DNA of 64,000 bases from Candidatus Gastranaerophilales bacterium (GTDB lineage Bacteria > Cyanobacteriota > Vampirovibrionia > Gastranaerophilales > Gastranaerophilaceae): contig CALUVT010000002.1 of NCBI GenBank assembly GCA_944324345.1, forward strand, positions 186,001 to 250,000, in the 5' to 3' direction. A program made the position numbers and the translations under genes. Below are positions 26,263 to 35,951 of the stretch, one piece after another; the stretch's first letter is position 1; each line of letters opens with the position of its first letter. The notes under the pieces are model-generated. The model did no database searches, was not told the DNA's origin, and worked only from the letters and a program-made list of their open reading frames with translations.

Positions 26263-27549
26263 TTGTTAAAAAGCAGCAAATTAAGCGAAAGATTTAAAAA
26301 AAGTAATGTTGATGTAAAAGACGACATCCCTGCAAATCAAGTAAAAAATGACGAGGAGATTGAATTTTCCATTGAAGTAGAAGATGATTTAAAAAATAAT
26401 TTGCTTAAGAAAATTCAGTCAACACCTGTGTGGTTTGACTATCCAGATAAGAAGCAAAAAGAGCTTGTTCTGGGATTTCTTGAAAATAGATTAAATTTTT
26501 TGGATGTTGAATGTTCTTTGGAGCAAAAAAATAATTTGGTAGAAAAGCTTTATTCTTTTGTTTCAGGGTTTGGACCTTTAGATTATTTATTGAGTAAGGA
26601 TAATGTTACTGCTGTTTTTGTAAACGAAAAGAAAAATGTTCTTATAGAAATTGATGGAAAAATTTTAAATACTGAAATTAGTCTTTCTGATGAGCAACTA
26701 AACCTAATTTTGAATAATATTTTTAAAATGTGTTCTCAAAAGTTTGACAATACAAGAAGTATTTGGAATTTAAGATTTCAAAAATTTCACATAAATATAG
26801 TTTACCCTCCAGTCTGCGACGGTGGTATTAGTTTATCGGTGAGAAAACTTTATGATGCAGATATTAACATCCTCTTTGAAAAAAATATAATGACAAAAGA
26901 GATTTTTGATTTTATTCTATCTATGATTTTAGACAATAAGAATGTTGTTATAAGTGGTGATATTAATGCAGGAAAAACGTTTGTAATGAATGTGTTTTTA
27001 AATTCAATATCGAGTTTAAAACGCTCTATACTTGTGCAAGAGTACCCACAGTTTATTTGTACTAGTGACAATGTAATGAAATTCATCGTCCCGGACAGTG
27101 ATAGAGAAAAACAACTTTTAAAATCTTCTATCCTTGGCTTTTCTCCTGAATGTGTATTTACAGATTTAAATATGCCTGATTGTACTTTAGCTGAACGCAA
27201 AGGTTATGTCTCAAGTTTAAGAGCATCTTCTATAGATTCTGCTTTTTCAAAGCTTATTTCAAATTTTATGTCAAAAATGAATTTAGCCGAAAAATATGCA
27301 AAGACTTCTGTTTTAACTAATTTTGACTATATTGTGCAAATAAATAAATTCAAGGATGGCACGTCTAAAGTGACTTCGGTTGTTGAATTAAAACCAGCTA
27401 GAACTACTGCTCTGTCAATAAAATCTATAGCAAAACTTGTTGATGGACATTATGTTACAGAGATCCCTCAACCTTTGACTTCACTGAAGAGCGAATCTTT
27501 TCTTGCTCAGTCAAATTCGATGTACTCCCGCTTTTACCATCAGGATTAG
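26263..27549 (+). CDS. Diverged CpaF/TadA-like secretion ATPase
   Basis: 428 residues, TTG start with AAAGGTG upstream. Homology to CpaF/VirB11 ATPases is seen in SGFGPLDYLL, in PPVCDGGISLSVRK and in the Walker A GDINAGKT (about 231-238). The Walker B/Glu and His-box region that normally reads GEVRG and STIHANS is here TDLNM and SSLRASS, so hydrolysis may be weak or absent. The N-terminal 50 residues are acidic and variable. Translationally close to the CpaE-like gene. Its last 95 bases overlap the convergent gene at 27455-28525. Confidence 0.8.
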   Translation: MLKSSKLSERFKKSNVDVKDDIPANQVKNDEEIEFSIEVEDDLKNNLLKKIQSTPVWFDYPDKKQKELVLGFLENRLNFLDVECSLEQKNNLVEKLYSFVSGFGPLDYLLSKDNVTAVFVNEKKNVLIEIDGKILNTEISLSDEQLNLILNNIFKMCSQKFDNTRSIWNLRFQKFHINIVYPPVCDGGISLSVRKLYDADINILFEKNIMTKEIFDFILSMILDNKNVVISGDINAGKTFVMNVFLNSISSLKRSILVQEYPQFICTSDNVMKFIVPDSDREKQLLKSSILGFSPECVFTDLNMPDCTLAERKGYVSSLRASSIDSAFSKLISNFMSKMNLAEKYAKTSVLTNFDYIVQINKFKDGTSKVTSVVELKPARTTALSIKSIAKLVDGHYVTEIPQPLTSLKSESFLAQSNSMYSRFYHQD

Positions 27550-28525
27550 ACCTATCTTTCATGTCATTAAATATATTTTTTAATTTTGAATCATTTACTG
27601 ATTTATGTACGATTTGATCGATACTTGGACTTATGTATTTTTTCATTATTTTTTTGTCTACAAAATCATTTATGGGTTTAGCAAGAATTATTAGCACTAC
27701 AAGACCGCTAATTGTTTTTAGAATTTTATTTTTAAATATTAGTGATTTTTGATATTCTGCAAGAGCATTTCTTGTAGCTTGGTAGGAGTAGTCAGATTCG
27801 TTGTACATTTCTTTCATTATGGGAAGAATTTTTTTGTATTTCCTTAAAATCTTTTTGGGTACGTTTTTTGTATTTCCACTTTTTAGTGCTTCTAGTATTT
27901 CAAACGTCTTTTCTGCATTTTCTTTTGCGAATTTTAAAAGTTTGGTCTTGTCATTTTTCAATAATTCGTATCTTTCAGTGAACAAAATATTGTAGTATTT
28001 ATGAAATTTATTTATTGTATTTTTTTCTTCTTGTCTGTTTTTTATAGTATTTTCAAGCGTGTTTAGAATAACTTCCGTAAATTTTTCAGGAGTTTCAAAG
28101 GCATATCCATGGGCTTGTTCGATTATATTTTTAGTGTGTCTGTATATCGCATCTTTTGCATTACCGCTAATTCCTGTTTTGTGCAATCTTCCCAGAGGTG
28201 AGACAATATATTGACCTAAAATAATTGCAGCAGGCATTGCAACAAGTGAGGTTAATCCTTGGAATATTGCTCTTTTAAAAGCTCTTCGTCCACTGGGATT
28301 GTAATTATCCTTGTCGTTTTTGTATTTGTCATAAATATCAGCTCCGAGATACATAAAAGTAGGAGCCCAAAGAGCTGCACCAAGCTTAGGTGCAATTTCT
28401 GATATAGCTGTACCAACTTCATTTGAATATGATAATAAAACAAGTCCGTTTTTGTTTAGCGGATCTTGGTATTTTTTTTTATTGTTCTCTGAGCTTCCAA
28501 AGCTGCATTGGATTGGTTTAATCAA
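27455..28525 (-). CDS. Hypothetical membrane protein
   Basis: 356 residues, TTG start preceded by AAGGGAAAG. Hydrophobic segments lie at about residues 40-58, 92-112 and 268-288; the centre (about 140-260) is helical and Lys/Glu-rich and the last 40 residues are low-complexity. Function unknown. It resembles in style the small membrane proteins at 2485-3698 (basic loops, AFKRAIFQGLTSL near a membrane segment), possibly a lineage-specific group. It overlaps the CpaF-like gene by 95 bases tail to tail; the overlapping part encodes only the low-complexity tail. Confidence 0.78.
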   Translation of the reverse strand: MIKPIQCSFGSSENNKKKYQDPLNKNGLVLLSYSNEVGTAISEIAPKLGAALWAPTFMYLGADIYDKYKNDKDNYNPSGRRAFKRAIFQGLTSLVAMPAAIILGQYIVSPLGRLHKTGISGNAKDAIYRHTKNIIEQAHGYAFETPEKFTEVILNTLENTIKNRQEEKNTINKFHKYYNILFTERYELLKNDKTKLLKFAKENAEKTFEILEALKSGNTKNVPKKILRKYKKILPIMKEMYNESDYSYQATRNALAEYQKSLIFKNKILKTISGLVVLIILAKPINDFVDKKIMKKYISPSIDQIVHKSVNDSKLKNIFNDMKDRSNPDGKSGSTSNLTEQEKIRSSVKSKVEGSL

Positions 28526-28584
28526 AATCTTTCCCTTGTGTGTACAATTTTTGCAAATATATATAAGTTTGTCAAAGAAATTTT

Positions 28585-28613
28585 TTGCTAGTATTTTTTT
28601 ATTAGGTTATAAT
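28585..28613 (+). promoter_or_regulatory. Promoter predicted to give a leaderless mRNA (uvrB)
   Basis: TTGCTA (28585-28590), 17-base spacer, TATAAT (28608-28613), seven bases before the ATG 28621. The intervening sequence is only T and A without a ribosome site. Confidence 0.7.
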
Positions 28614-28620
28614 TTTTTAT

Positions 28621-30606
28621 ATGAATAAGAAATTCAAAATATCATCTAAGTATAAACCTGCGGGTGATCAACCAAAAGCTATTGAACAGCTTGTTGAGGG
28701 CTTGAAAGACGGGGATGATTCTCAAACTTTACTTGGTATTACAGGTTCCGGTAAAACTTTTACCATTGCAAATGTAATAGAAAAAATTCAAAAACCTACG
28801 CTTATAATCGCTCATAACAAGACTTTGGCGGCGCAATTGTACAATGAGTTTAAAGAACTTTTCCCAGACAATGCTGTTGAGTACTTTATAAGTTACTATG
28901 ATTATTACCAACCTGAGGCTTACATTCCTAGGACTGATACATTCATAGAAAAGTCTGCTTCAATAAATGAAGAAATAGATAGACTTCGCCATAACACAAC
29001 AAGAAGTCTTTATGAAAGAAATGACGTTATAATTGTCGCATCTGTTAGTTGCATATACGGTTTGGGACTGCCTGAGAATTATTTCAAAGGTTCGGTTGAG
29101 CTAAAGGTTGGTGACGAAATTTCAAGAGAGGATTTACTAAGACATCTTGTTAGCGTCCAATATACAAGAAATGATCTTGTTTTGGAACGTTCTACATTTA
29201 GAGCAAGGGGTGACATTGTCGAAATTATGCCTGCTTACGAAAAAGTTGTTACCAGAATATACTTTTTTGGAGATGAGATTGAAAAAATTGTTCGTATCGA
29301 TAATGTTACGGGTGAAATTATAGAAACCCCATCAAAAGTCGTTATATATCCTGCTGTACACTATCTTTCTTATGACGAAAATGTTGATGAAACGATTTCT
29401 TTGATTAGACAGGAGCTAAAACAACGATTGGCAGAGTTAAATTCAGAAAACAAGCTAGTAGAGGCCCAGCGTTTAGAACAAAGAGTAAAATATGATATTG
29501 AAATGATAAAAGAAATGGGGTATTGCTCAGGTATTGAAAATTATTCAAGAATAATAGAAAGAAGACCGCCGGGTTCTGCTCCTGCGACATTGCTGGATTA
29601 TTTCAGGGGAGATTTTTTAACCGTTATTGATGAATCTCATGTCACTTTACCTCAGCTGAAGGGAATGTATCATGGCGATGCTTCAAGAAAGGATACTTTA
29701 ATACAATATGGTTTTAGGTTACCTTGTGCGAGAGATAACAGACCTTTAAAAAATGATGAATTTTTCAGTAAAGTTCACCAAAAAATTTATATTTCTGCTA
29801 CTCCAGGTGAATTTGAACGAAAAACGTCTTCTCAAATTGTTGAACAAATTATAAGACCAACAGGTCTTGTTGATCCTAAAATTTCTGTTCGACCAATTGA
29901 ATCACAAATTGAAGATTTGAAAAAGGAAATTCAGAAGCGAACAGAAAAAAATGAGCGTGTTTTAATTACAACCTTAACAAAACGTATGGCCGAAGATTTA
30001 ACGGATTTCTTTATTCAAGAAGGTATTAAGGTCAGGTATTTACATAGTGAAATTCAATCCCTTGAACGTGTTGAAATATTAAGAGATTTACGCCTTGGAG
30101 AATTTGATGTTTTAATTGGTGTTAATCTTTTAAGAGAGGGGCTTGATATTCCTGAGGTGTCGCTTGTTGCGATTATGGATGCTGATAAGGAAGGCTTTTT
30201 ACGCTCAGAAACCAGTCTTATCCAAACAATAGGTCGTGCTGCTCGTAACGCTTGTGGAGAAGTTATTATGTATGCAGATAGGATTACCGAATCCATGGAA
30301 AAGGCAATATCCGAAACTGAAAGACGCCGTAAAATTCAACTTGATTATAATAAAGCTCATGGAATAATTCCACAGACAATTAAAAAACCTATTGAAAATA
30401 ATCTTTTGTCATTGGTGGCAAGTTATAGGGATTTGGAAGATATTGTTGCTGAAGAAATGGTTGAAATGAATATTGAAAAGAAAGATTTGCCAAAACTAAT
30501 AGACAAACTTGAACATGATATGCATAAAGCAGCAAAAATTCTAGACTTTGAAAGAGCGGCTGAAATAAGAGATAAGCTCAAAAAACTTCGTGAAATGGTT
30601 AAATAA
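28621..30606 (+). CDS. uvrB: Excinuclease ABC subunit B
   Basis: 661 residues, full family length. Damage-recognition helicase of nucleotide excision repair. Walker A GITGSGKT near residue 40, the beta-hairpin [12 protein letters not shown] near 95, helicase motif DESHVT, motif [11 protein letters not shown], and a C-terminal UVR motif ([17 protein letters not shown]) that binds UvrC. It has a strong promoter but no Shine-Dalgarno sequence. Ends eight bases inside the convergent DUF4013-like gene. Confidence 0.98.
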   Translation: MNKKFKISSKYKPAGDQPKAIEQLVEGLKDGDDSQTLLGITGSGKTFTIANVIEKIQKPTLIIAHNKTLAAQLYNEFKELFPDNAVEYFISYYDYYQPEAYIPRTDTFIEKSASINEEIDRLRHNTTRSLYERNDVIIVASVSCIYGLGLPENYFKGSVELKVGDEISREDLLRHLVSVQYTRNDLVLERSTFRARGDIVEIMPAYEKVVTRIYFFGDEIEKIVRIDNVTGEIIETPSKVVIYPAVHYLSYDENVDETISLIRQELKQRLAELNSENKLVEAQRLEQRVKYDIEMIKEMGYCSGIENYSRIIERRPPGSAPATLLDYFRGDFLTVIDESHVTLPQLKGMYHGDASRKDTLIQYGFRLPCARDNRPLKNDEFFSKVHQKIYISATPGEFERKTSSQIVEQIIRPTGLVDPKISVRPIESQIEDLKKEIQKRTEKNERVLITTLTKRMAEDLTDFFIQEGIKVRYLHSEIQSLERVEILRDLRLGEFDVLIGVNLLREGLDIPEVSLVAIMDADKEGFLRSETSLIQTIGRAARNACGEVIMYADRITESMEKAISETERRRKIQLDYNKAHGIIPQTIKKPIENNLLSLVASYRDLEDIVAEEMVEMNIEKKDLPKLIDKLEHDMHKAAKILDFERAAEIRDKLKKLREMVK

Positions 30607-31315
30607 AGTTATCATTTTCTTTATCAGTATCACTAATTGCTTCATAATCGAGCTGTGCCAGATAATGCCCAATCAAAGATAAATTAAAGATAAAACACAT
30701 ACACCAGAAAAATATTGCTATTGGATGAGGAATTCCAAAAAATAGCCAAATCATGTATGTTATAGGTGCAACAATTATAGCATCAACTATTGCCACTTGC
30801 GGAATCATAAACAGAACTCCAACAAACACATCTACACATGAATTTGCAATAGTTTTGAAATTATACGCATCAGCAATCTTAAAATTTCTAGCATAGGAAA
30901 GATAACCGGTCATCATAAAAGATGCAAATAGCCCCCAAATAATAAAATTCCAAACAATCATAGAATTAGGATCAGGAAAAAAGTTATCCAAATACTTTGA
31001 TAAGGAAATTGCACATATAGAACATATTGCAATTATAGGGCCAAGTGCAACTAACCCCTTTATTCCTGACCAAAGCATTGCAAATATATTAAAATTAGGA
31101 AGTACATAATTCTTGCCATTTCTAACATTGTAGGTGCATTTTATAAGAAATCCGAATAACAAAATAAAAACAATTGAACTCATTGGCCAAAATAGCATAC
31201 TTTCTTTGCTGAATAAATCTATGCAATAGTAAACAGGGATTGCAAATATAACAAATTTTATGAATGCATTATGATCATGAAACGATTCTTCAAAAGCGTC
31301 AATTATAGATGCCAT
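30599..31315 (-). CDS. DUF4013-like polytopic membrane protein
   Basis: 238 residues with about six hydrophobic helices. A segment after the second helix ([13 protein letters not shown]) and the pattern [17 protein letters not shown] resemble DUF4013 membrane proteins (about 200-250 residues, unknown function). GAGAGGAAG precedes the ATG. It is the last gene of the minus-strand operon that begins at 38136, 56 bases after the histidine kinase. Family call is tentative. Confidence 0.72.
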   Translation of the reverse strand: MASIIDAFEESFHDHNAFIKFVIFAIPVYYCIDLFSKESMLFWPMSSIVFILLFGFLIKCTYNVRNGKNYVLPNFNIFAMLWSGIKGLVALGPIIAICSICAISLSKYLDNFFPDPNSMIVWNFIIWGLFASFMMTGYLSYARNFKIADAYNFKTIANSCVDVFVGVLFMIPQVAIVDAIIVAPITYMIWLFFGIPHPIAIFFWCMCFIFNLSLIGHYLAQLDYEAISDTDKENDNFI

Positions 31316-31371
31316 AAACTTCCTCTCTCTAAAGGTTAGTATAGCAATATTTTACTTAAAAATCAATAACG

Positions 31372-32472
31372 TTAATACTTGATAGGTATTGTAATAACAA
31401 ATTCTGCCCCATTTTCAAGCTCACTATTTACAGAAATTTCCCACTTATGAAGTTTTACTAATTTATCTGTAATAGCAAGTCCAAGCCCTGTTGAGTTTGA
31501 AGATGTCGCATTTGCTTGTTGAAATGGTAAAAAAATCTTTTTTTGAAATTTTTTGTCAATACCAACTCCACTATCTTTGACTGCGACAATTATATTTTTT
31601 TTATTTTTAACTGCCGAAATATCTATAGTTCCTCCTTGAGGGGTGTACTTTACAGCATTTCCTAAAAGATTGAACAAAATTTGTTGAAATTTTTGATAGT
31701 CTGCCTCAATTTCTATATCGCCTACTTTTTTTGTAAATTTTAAATCCTTTTTTAAGATTAGTGGAGAAATTATGTTTGAAACTTCATTTACAGCCAAAGC
31801 AATAGGAAATTTTGTCAAATTTAATTGCATTGAATTAGCTTCAATTTTTGACATATCCAAAATTTCATTAACTAATCCAAGTAAATTGATACCTGCAACT
31901 TTTATATCGTTAACATATTCCAGCTGTTTGTTATTTAATTTGCCAGCGAATTCGCTTCCTAAAAGATCAGAAAAACCTAAAATAGAATTGAGCGGTGTTC
32001 TTAACTCATGGGTTACGTGAGATAAGAATTTATTTTTTACTTCCTCAGTTTTTTTTCTCTTGTCAGAATCTTTTTTTACTGCATTAAAACCGCTTTGTAA
32101 TGCTTCTATTTGCATTTTTATTACTTTAGTTAATTCTATATCTTTTACTATATTTGAAACTATAGCAGCAACTGCTTCAAACAGTTTTTTATCGGTAGTG
32201 CTGAAATTTTCTCCTGTAATTATTATTGAGCCGTATATTGAATCTTTGAAGAATAAATCTTCTTTTATATATGGTTTTTGAATTTGTGAAATAGTAGATG
32301 CTTCTTTATTAAAGGAGTATTCCAACCTTTCGGGGTTAGTAAAAAAAATATACCCTGATTGAAAATTCAGAACCTCTTTTAATAATGTAAAAAATTTTTC
32401 TCCGAAATTTTCATAATCACTAATATGGTATATATTTTTTACAAGTTGAGTAAATTTTTCGTATTTATTCAA
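31372..32472 (-). CDS. Soluble sensor histidine kinase
   Basis: 366 residues, TTG start with GGAG eight bases ahead. Residues about 1-115 form a divergent GAF-like sensor; a short coiled region leads to HisKA with the phospho-acceptor in SHVTHELRTPLNSILGF (about 150-165) and a HATPase_c domain with N, G1 (DSGVGI) and G2 (GTGLGLA-like, here STGLGLAI) boxes. No membrane segment, so it senses a cytoplasmic signal. No response regulator gene is adjacent; the LuxR regulator at 44324 has its own kinase. Confidence 0.92.
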   Translation of the reverse strand: MNKYEKFTQLVKNIYHISDYENFGEKFFTLLKEVLNFQSGYIFFTNPERLEYSFNKEASTISQIQKPYIKEDLFFKDSIYGSIIITGENFSTTDKKLFEAVAAIVSNIVKDIELTKVIKMQIEALQSGFNAVKKDSDKRKKTEEVKNKFLSHVTHELRTPLNSILGFSDLLGSEFAGKLNNKQLEYVNDIKVAGINLLGLVNEILDMSKIEANSMQLNLTKFPIALAVNEVSNIISPLILKKDLKFTKKVGDIEIEADYQKFQQILFNLLGNAVKYTPQGGTIDISAVKNKKNIIVAVKDSGVGIDKKFQKKIFLPFQQANATSSNSTGLGLAITDKLVKLHKWEISVNSELENGAEFVITIPIKY

Positions 32473-32486
32473 AAGTTATACTCCAA

Positions 32487-33017
32487 TTAGAATTTGTCTG
32501 CGTAGCCAATGTATCGCAAATTTCTGTAGTATCCGTCATAGTCAAGCCCATAACCTACTAAGAATTTATCGTCGACTTCAAACCCATAATAATCGGGTTC
32601 TACTTCTGTTACGCGTTTTATTTTTTTATCAAGAAGTGAACAAAATTTAGTAGATTTTGTATGGAAATTACAGTTCATAAAATCTAACAAAAATTTTGCA
32701 GTTAAACCTGTATCTACGATATCTTCTATTATAAGCACATTTTTATTATTTAAATCAGGCAAAGATATATCTACGGCATTTACTTTTCCAGATGTTGTAG
32801 TTCCGCCATTGTAGCTTGAAAGTCTGATAAATTCCATTTTTAAAGGCATATTAAGATTCTTTACCAAGTCGGTGGCAAACATAACAGCACCTTTTAATAC
32901 GCATATTGCATATACCTCTTCTCCCTTATAAAATTTATTCATTTCTTCGGAAAGTTCTTTTATTCTTCTCTGAATTTCATCCTCTGTAAATAAGACTTTT
33001 AATTTATTAATATCCAT
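32487..33017 (-). CDS. hpt: Hypoxanthine phosphoribosyltransferase
   Basis: 176 residues. Salvages hypoxanthine (and often guanine) with PRPP. The PRPP-binding motif VLIIEDIVDTGLTA is near residue 95 and the flexible-loop SSYNGGTT near 68. GAGGTAGG precedes the ATG. It directly follows tilS, an order conserved in Firmicutes and some cyanobacteria. Confidence 0.96.
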   Translation of the reverse strand: MDINKLKVLFTEDEIQRRIKELSEEMNKFYKGEEVYAICVLKGAVMFATDLVKNLNMPLKMEFIRLSSYNGGTTTSGKVNAVDISLPDLNNKNVLIIEDIVDTGLTAKFLLDFMNCNFHTKSTKFCSLLDKKIKRVTEVEPDYYGFEVDDKFLVGYGLDYDGYYRNLRYIGYADKF

Positions 33018-33020
33018 AAC

Positions 33021-34286
33021 CTACCTCTTTTTTAACGTTATAATATGTGTTGGCTTGTTTGTTACCTTAATTTTTTCACTAATCCCTATGCCGGCTGCCC
33101 AAAAAACTTCTTTACCATTGCAAAGAAAAACAATATCATTTTTTTCATGTTGAGGAATTTTCTTTTCATTTAGATATTTTTTTATCTTTTGGGAACCAAC
33201 TGAGCCCAAAGGGTTTATCATATCACCATTTCTTCTGTGTCTTAAGACAAAGTCTATTTTATCAATTTCTATGAATGCTTTTAAATCGCTATCCTTTGGG
33301 AAATATTTTGGTACTTCATCCGTCTTTTTAATCTCAAATATATAGTCCTCAAATTCGTACAACCCCTCTTCTTTTACGGTTATTTCTTGAGAATTTTTTT
33401 CTTTAACTGCCACTATTTCTAATTTTTTATCATTTACAAAGAGCCACAAGTTATTTGTTAGCGACATTTTTTTGCCTGATTTTGAATTTTTATTTTCTTG
33501 AATAAATTGTTGGATTTTAGAAATTTTTTTACTATCATAATCAAAGTTATTCTGGATTAAAATTTGGTGTATAATCCTTTTTTGCTCAGTTTCTGATGCT
33601 TTTAGGATACTTTTGGGCAGATATTTTTCAATTAATAAATTATCTTCTTTTGCAATTTCAGATAAGTTATTCAAAGCTTCGTTTACTTTGGGATTAATTT
33701 CTCTTAGCAGAGGTAAAATTTGGTGACGAATAAAATTCCGTTTGTAATTTGTATTATAATTTGAACTGTCAACGTTCGGGGATAGTTCATTGTTGGTACA
33801 ATAATTTTCTATTTTGTCTCTTGAGACTTTTAAAAGAGGTCTGTAAAAAATATCTCTATGTTCTGCAATTCCTTGAAGACCAATTGTTCCTGTCCCCTTT
33901 ATAATTCTATACAAAACCGTTTCTGCATTGTCGTCAAAATTATGTGCCGTGAATACGATGTTTGTATCAAATATTTTTGCACATTTTTTCAAAAATTTAT
34001 ATCTTGCTTCGCGGGCTGCTGATTCAGTCTTTTCTACTGTTTTATCAAGTTTTTCACAGTATATTTCAATATTATTTTTCTTCGCAAACTCTATACAATT
34101 TATTTCTTCTTCATCACTCTCTTTCCCACGCCAGTTATGGTTTAAATGGGCCGCAACAACGTCATATCCGAGTTTATTTAAGACATCCAGCAGGCACATA
34201 GAATCATAACCGCCTGAAAACGCAACAATAAATTTCCCTGACAGATTATATTTTTCTATAAATTCTTTTACTTGTTCGGTAATCAC
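33021..34286 (-). CDS. tilS: tRNA(Ile)-lysidine synthase
   Basis: 421 residues. Modifies cytidine 34 of the CAU-anticodon isoleucine tRNA to lysidine, changing codon reading from AUG to AUA. The ATP pyrophosphatase P-loop SGGYDS is near residue 25 and HNFDDNAET near 112, with the C-terminal TilS substrate domain (RNGDMINPLG, KIKKYLNEKKIP). Starts with GTG directly after the stop of the Clp_N gene (TAG-GTG), so it is translationally coupled. Confidence 0.95.
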   Translation of the reverse strand: MITEQVKEFIEKYNLSGKFIVAFSGGYDSMCLLDVLNKLGYDVVAAHLNHNWRGKESDEEEINCIEFAKKNNIEIYCEKLDKTVEKTESAAREARYKFLKKCAKIFDTNIVFTAHNFDDNAETVLYRIIKGTGTIGLQGIAEHRDIFYRPLLKVSRDKIENYCTNNELSPNVDSSNYNTNYKRNFIRHQILPLLREINPKVNEALNNLSEIAKEDNLLIEKYLPKSILKASETEQKRIIHQILIQNNFDYDSKKISKIQQFIQENKNSKSGKKMSLTNNLWLFVNDKKLEIVAVKEKNSQEITVKEEGLYEFEDYIFEIKKTDEVPKYFPKDSDLKAFIEIDKIDFVLRHRRNGDMINPLGSVGSQKIKKYLNEKKIPQHEKNDIVFLCNGKEVFWAAGIGISEKIKVTNKPTHIITLKKR

Positions 34287-35651
34287 CTAAGCCTCTTGGA
34301 ATTTTTTAACTCCCTCTTTAATTTCAACAGCATCTACGCCAAGCTGCTCTAAAGCTTTCATTGCAAGAGAATCAGGCTCTGTAGTAAGTGCAAGAAGCAT
34401 ATGTGCAGATTCTATTTTATCCTTATGATCCTTCTTTGCAAGCTCCCAAGCAGTTTCAAGAACTCTTTTGGCTCTTTCGGTAAAAACTATTTCAGTATCG
34501 TAATACTCGTTGCCAAAACCAATAAGTCTTTCCACAATTATTCTTGCATCCTTAATATTTATTTCAAGTTCGGAAAGTACCTGAGCGCCTATTCCCGTTG
34601 CTTCACCTATTATGCCGAGCAAAAACATTTCAGTGCCGACAATATTTCTTCCAAGCCTCCTTGCTTCTTCTTTTGCTAATCTAAGGATTGTTAATGTTTC
34701 AGGCATTTGCTTTTCTATTGGTCTTATTATGCTGTGTGCAAGATCATTATCAGGAATCTTTAATTCTTTTAATATATCATACGCTATACCACGCTTAGTT
34801 TTCAAAAGCCCAAGTACAATATGCTCAGGCAGCACAACCGATGAACCCAATTCTTTGGCTGTTTGTAATGCCATATTCATTGTTGTAAAGGCATTTGGAG
34901 TAAATATAATTTGTCTACCTTCATATTCTGATTGTCTTGATTGTATTTTTTCAAGTTTTTCCTCAAATTTTTCACTTGTAACTCCATATTTTTCAAAGAT
35001 TTTGGCAAGCTCAGAATCTTTGTCCTCAAGGATTGATGAAAGTATCTGTTCTGTCCCTAATATTTCATAATTAGAAGCAGAAAGCTTTGCTACAGCACGC
35101 TGAAAAACTTTTGAAGACTCTTCACTATCAAATATATTATCTGTTTCTTTTGCTTTATTTTCCTTAAAATCACTTTTTTCGTCGATTTCAGGGTGATAAA
35201 GACGTTTAGTTTTTCGTTGGACTAATTTTTCAAGTAATGATTTTGATTTGTATATATCAAACCCTAAATTTTCTAATATCCTGACATTATTTGATTTTTT
35301 ATCTGAAATAACTGAAAGCAATAAATGTTCATAAAGTATTGTTGGATTTCCTGATTTGTTAGCCAAATCAAGTGATTTTTTCAAAATTTCTTTAAATTCA
35401 TCATCAAACGGAAGAGGTTTTGTACTGTTGGAACTAACAGTTTTAAAATGTTTAACCTTGTTAATTTCATCCACTAATTTGTCTTCTGTAATGTCATATG
35501 ATTTAAAAACTTTTAAAGAAATTCCTTTAGCTTCAGCAAAAAGTGCAAGTAGCAAGTGCTCTGGGTATACTTTATCTGCGTGCATCTCTTTTGCAAAATT
35601 TTGAGATGCACTAACAACATTTATAGCTTTTTCAGTAAATTTTTCAAACAA
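34287..35651 (-). CDS. Clp_N-repeat protein without ATPase domain
   Basis: 454 residues made only of Clp N-domain half-repeats: six can be seen (starting near residues 1, 75, 185, 255, 325 and 395), i.e. three complete Clp_N domains. Repeats such as RLGRNIVGTEMFLLGII are close to the ClpC N-domain. There is no Walker A or B motif and no AAA+ module. Such a protein could act as an adaptor or anti-adaptor that mimics ClpC's substrate- or adaptor-binding surface (inference). TTG start; its GAGGAA site lies in the end of the DUF1292 gene. Confidence 0.87.
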   Translation of the reverse strand: MFEKFTEKAINVVSASQNFAKEMHADKVYPEHLLLALFAEAKGISLKVFKSYDITEDKLVDEINKVKHFKTVSSNSTKPLPFDDEFKEILKKSLDLANKSGNPTILYEHLLLSVISDKKSNNVRILENLGFDIYKSKSLLEKLVQRKTKRLYHPEIDEKSDFKENKAKETDNIFDSEESSKVFQRAVAKLSASNYEILGTEQILSSILEDKDSELAKIFEKYGVTSEKFEEKLEKIQSRQSEYEGRQIIFTPNAFTTMNMALQTAKELGSSVVLPEHIVLGLLKTKRGIAYDILKELKIPDNDLAHSIIRPIEKQMPETLTILRLAKEEARRLGRNIVGTEMFLLGIIGEATGIGAQVLSELEINIKDARIIVERLIGFGNEYYDTEIVFTERAKRVLETAWELAKKDHKDKIESAHMLLALTTEPDSLAMKALEQLGVDAVEIKEGVKKFQEA

Positions 35652-35654
35652 AAT

Positions 35655-35915
35655 CTATTCCTCGTCTTCATCATCCATGTTTTCTACGTAAGCTGCAACT
35701 TTTTCAAATTCATCATCATCATCAATTGTTTCAAGTAAATATTCATCGCCTTCAGTTGTTAATCTCATTAAAACAACTTCATCATCTTCTTCATCATCAA
35801 CAGGCAATAAAAGTGCATATTCTTGTTCATCAACTTCTACGATGTCGTATAGCTCAAATTTGATTAGGTTGCCGTTTTCATCAATTGTTTCGATTATTTG
35901 ATCTTCATTTGCCAT
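35655..35915 (-). CDS. DUF1292 acidic protein (YrzB-like)
   Basis: 86 residues, strongly acidic, with the DUF1292 pattern (NGNLIKFELYDIVEVDEQEY then YALLLPV). Function unknown. Placement right after ruvX matches the ruvX-yrzB order of Bacillus. AAAGGAAAAC stands before the ATG. Confidence 0.88.
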   Translation of the reverse strand: MANEDQIIETIDENGNLIKFELYDIVEVDEQEYALLLPVDDEEDDEVVLMRLTTEGDEYLLETIDDDDEFEKVAAYVENMDDEDEE

Positions 35916-35951
35916 TGTTTGTTTTCCTTTCTTTTTATATACGTATATTAT

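Noticed and set aside
26850-27200. Minus-strand open frame of 116 codons inside the CpaF-like gene
   Set aside because: Antisense shadow without a ribosome site or recognisable protein features.
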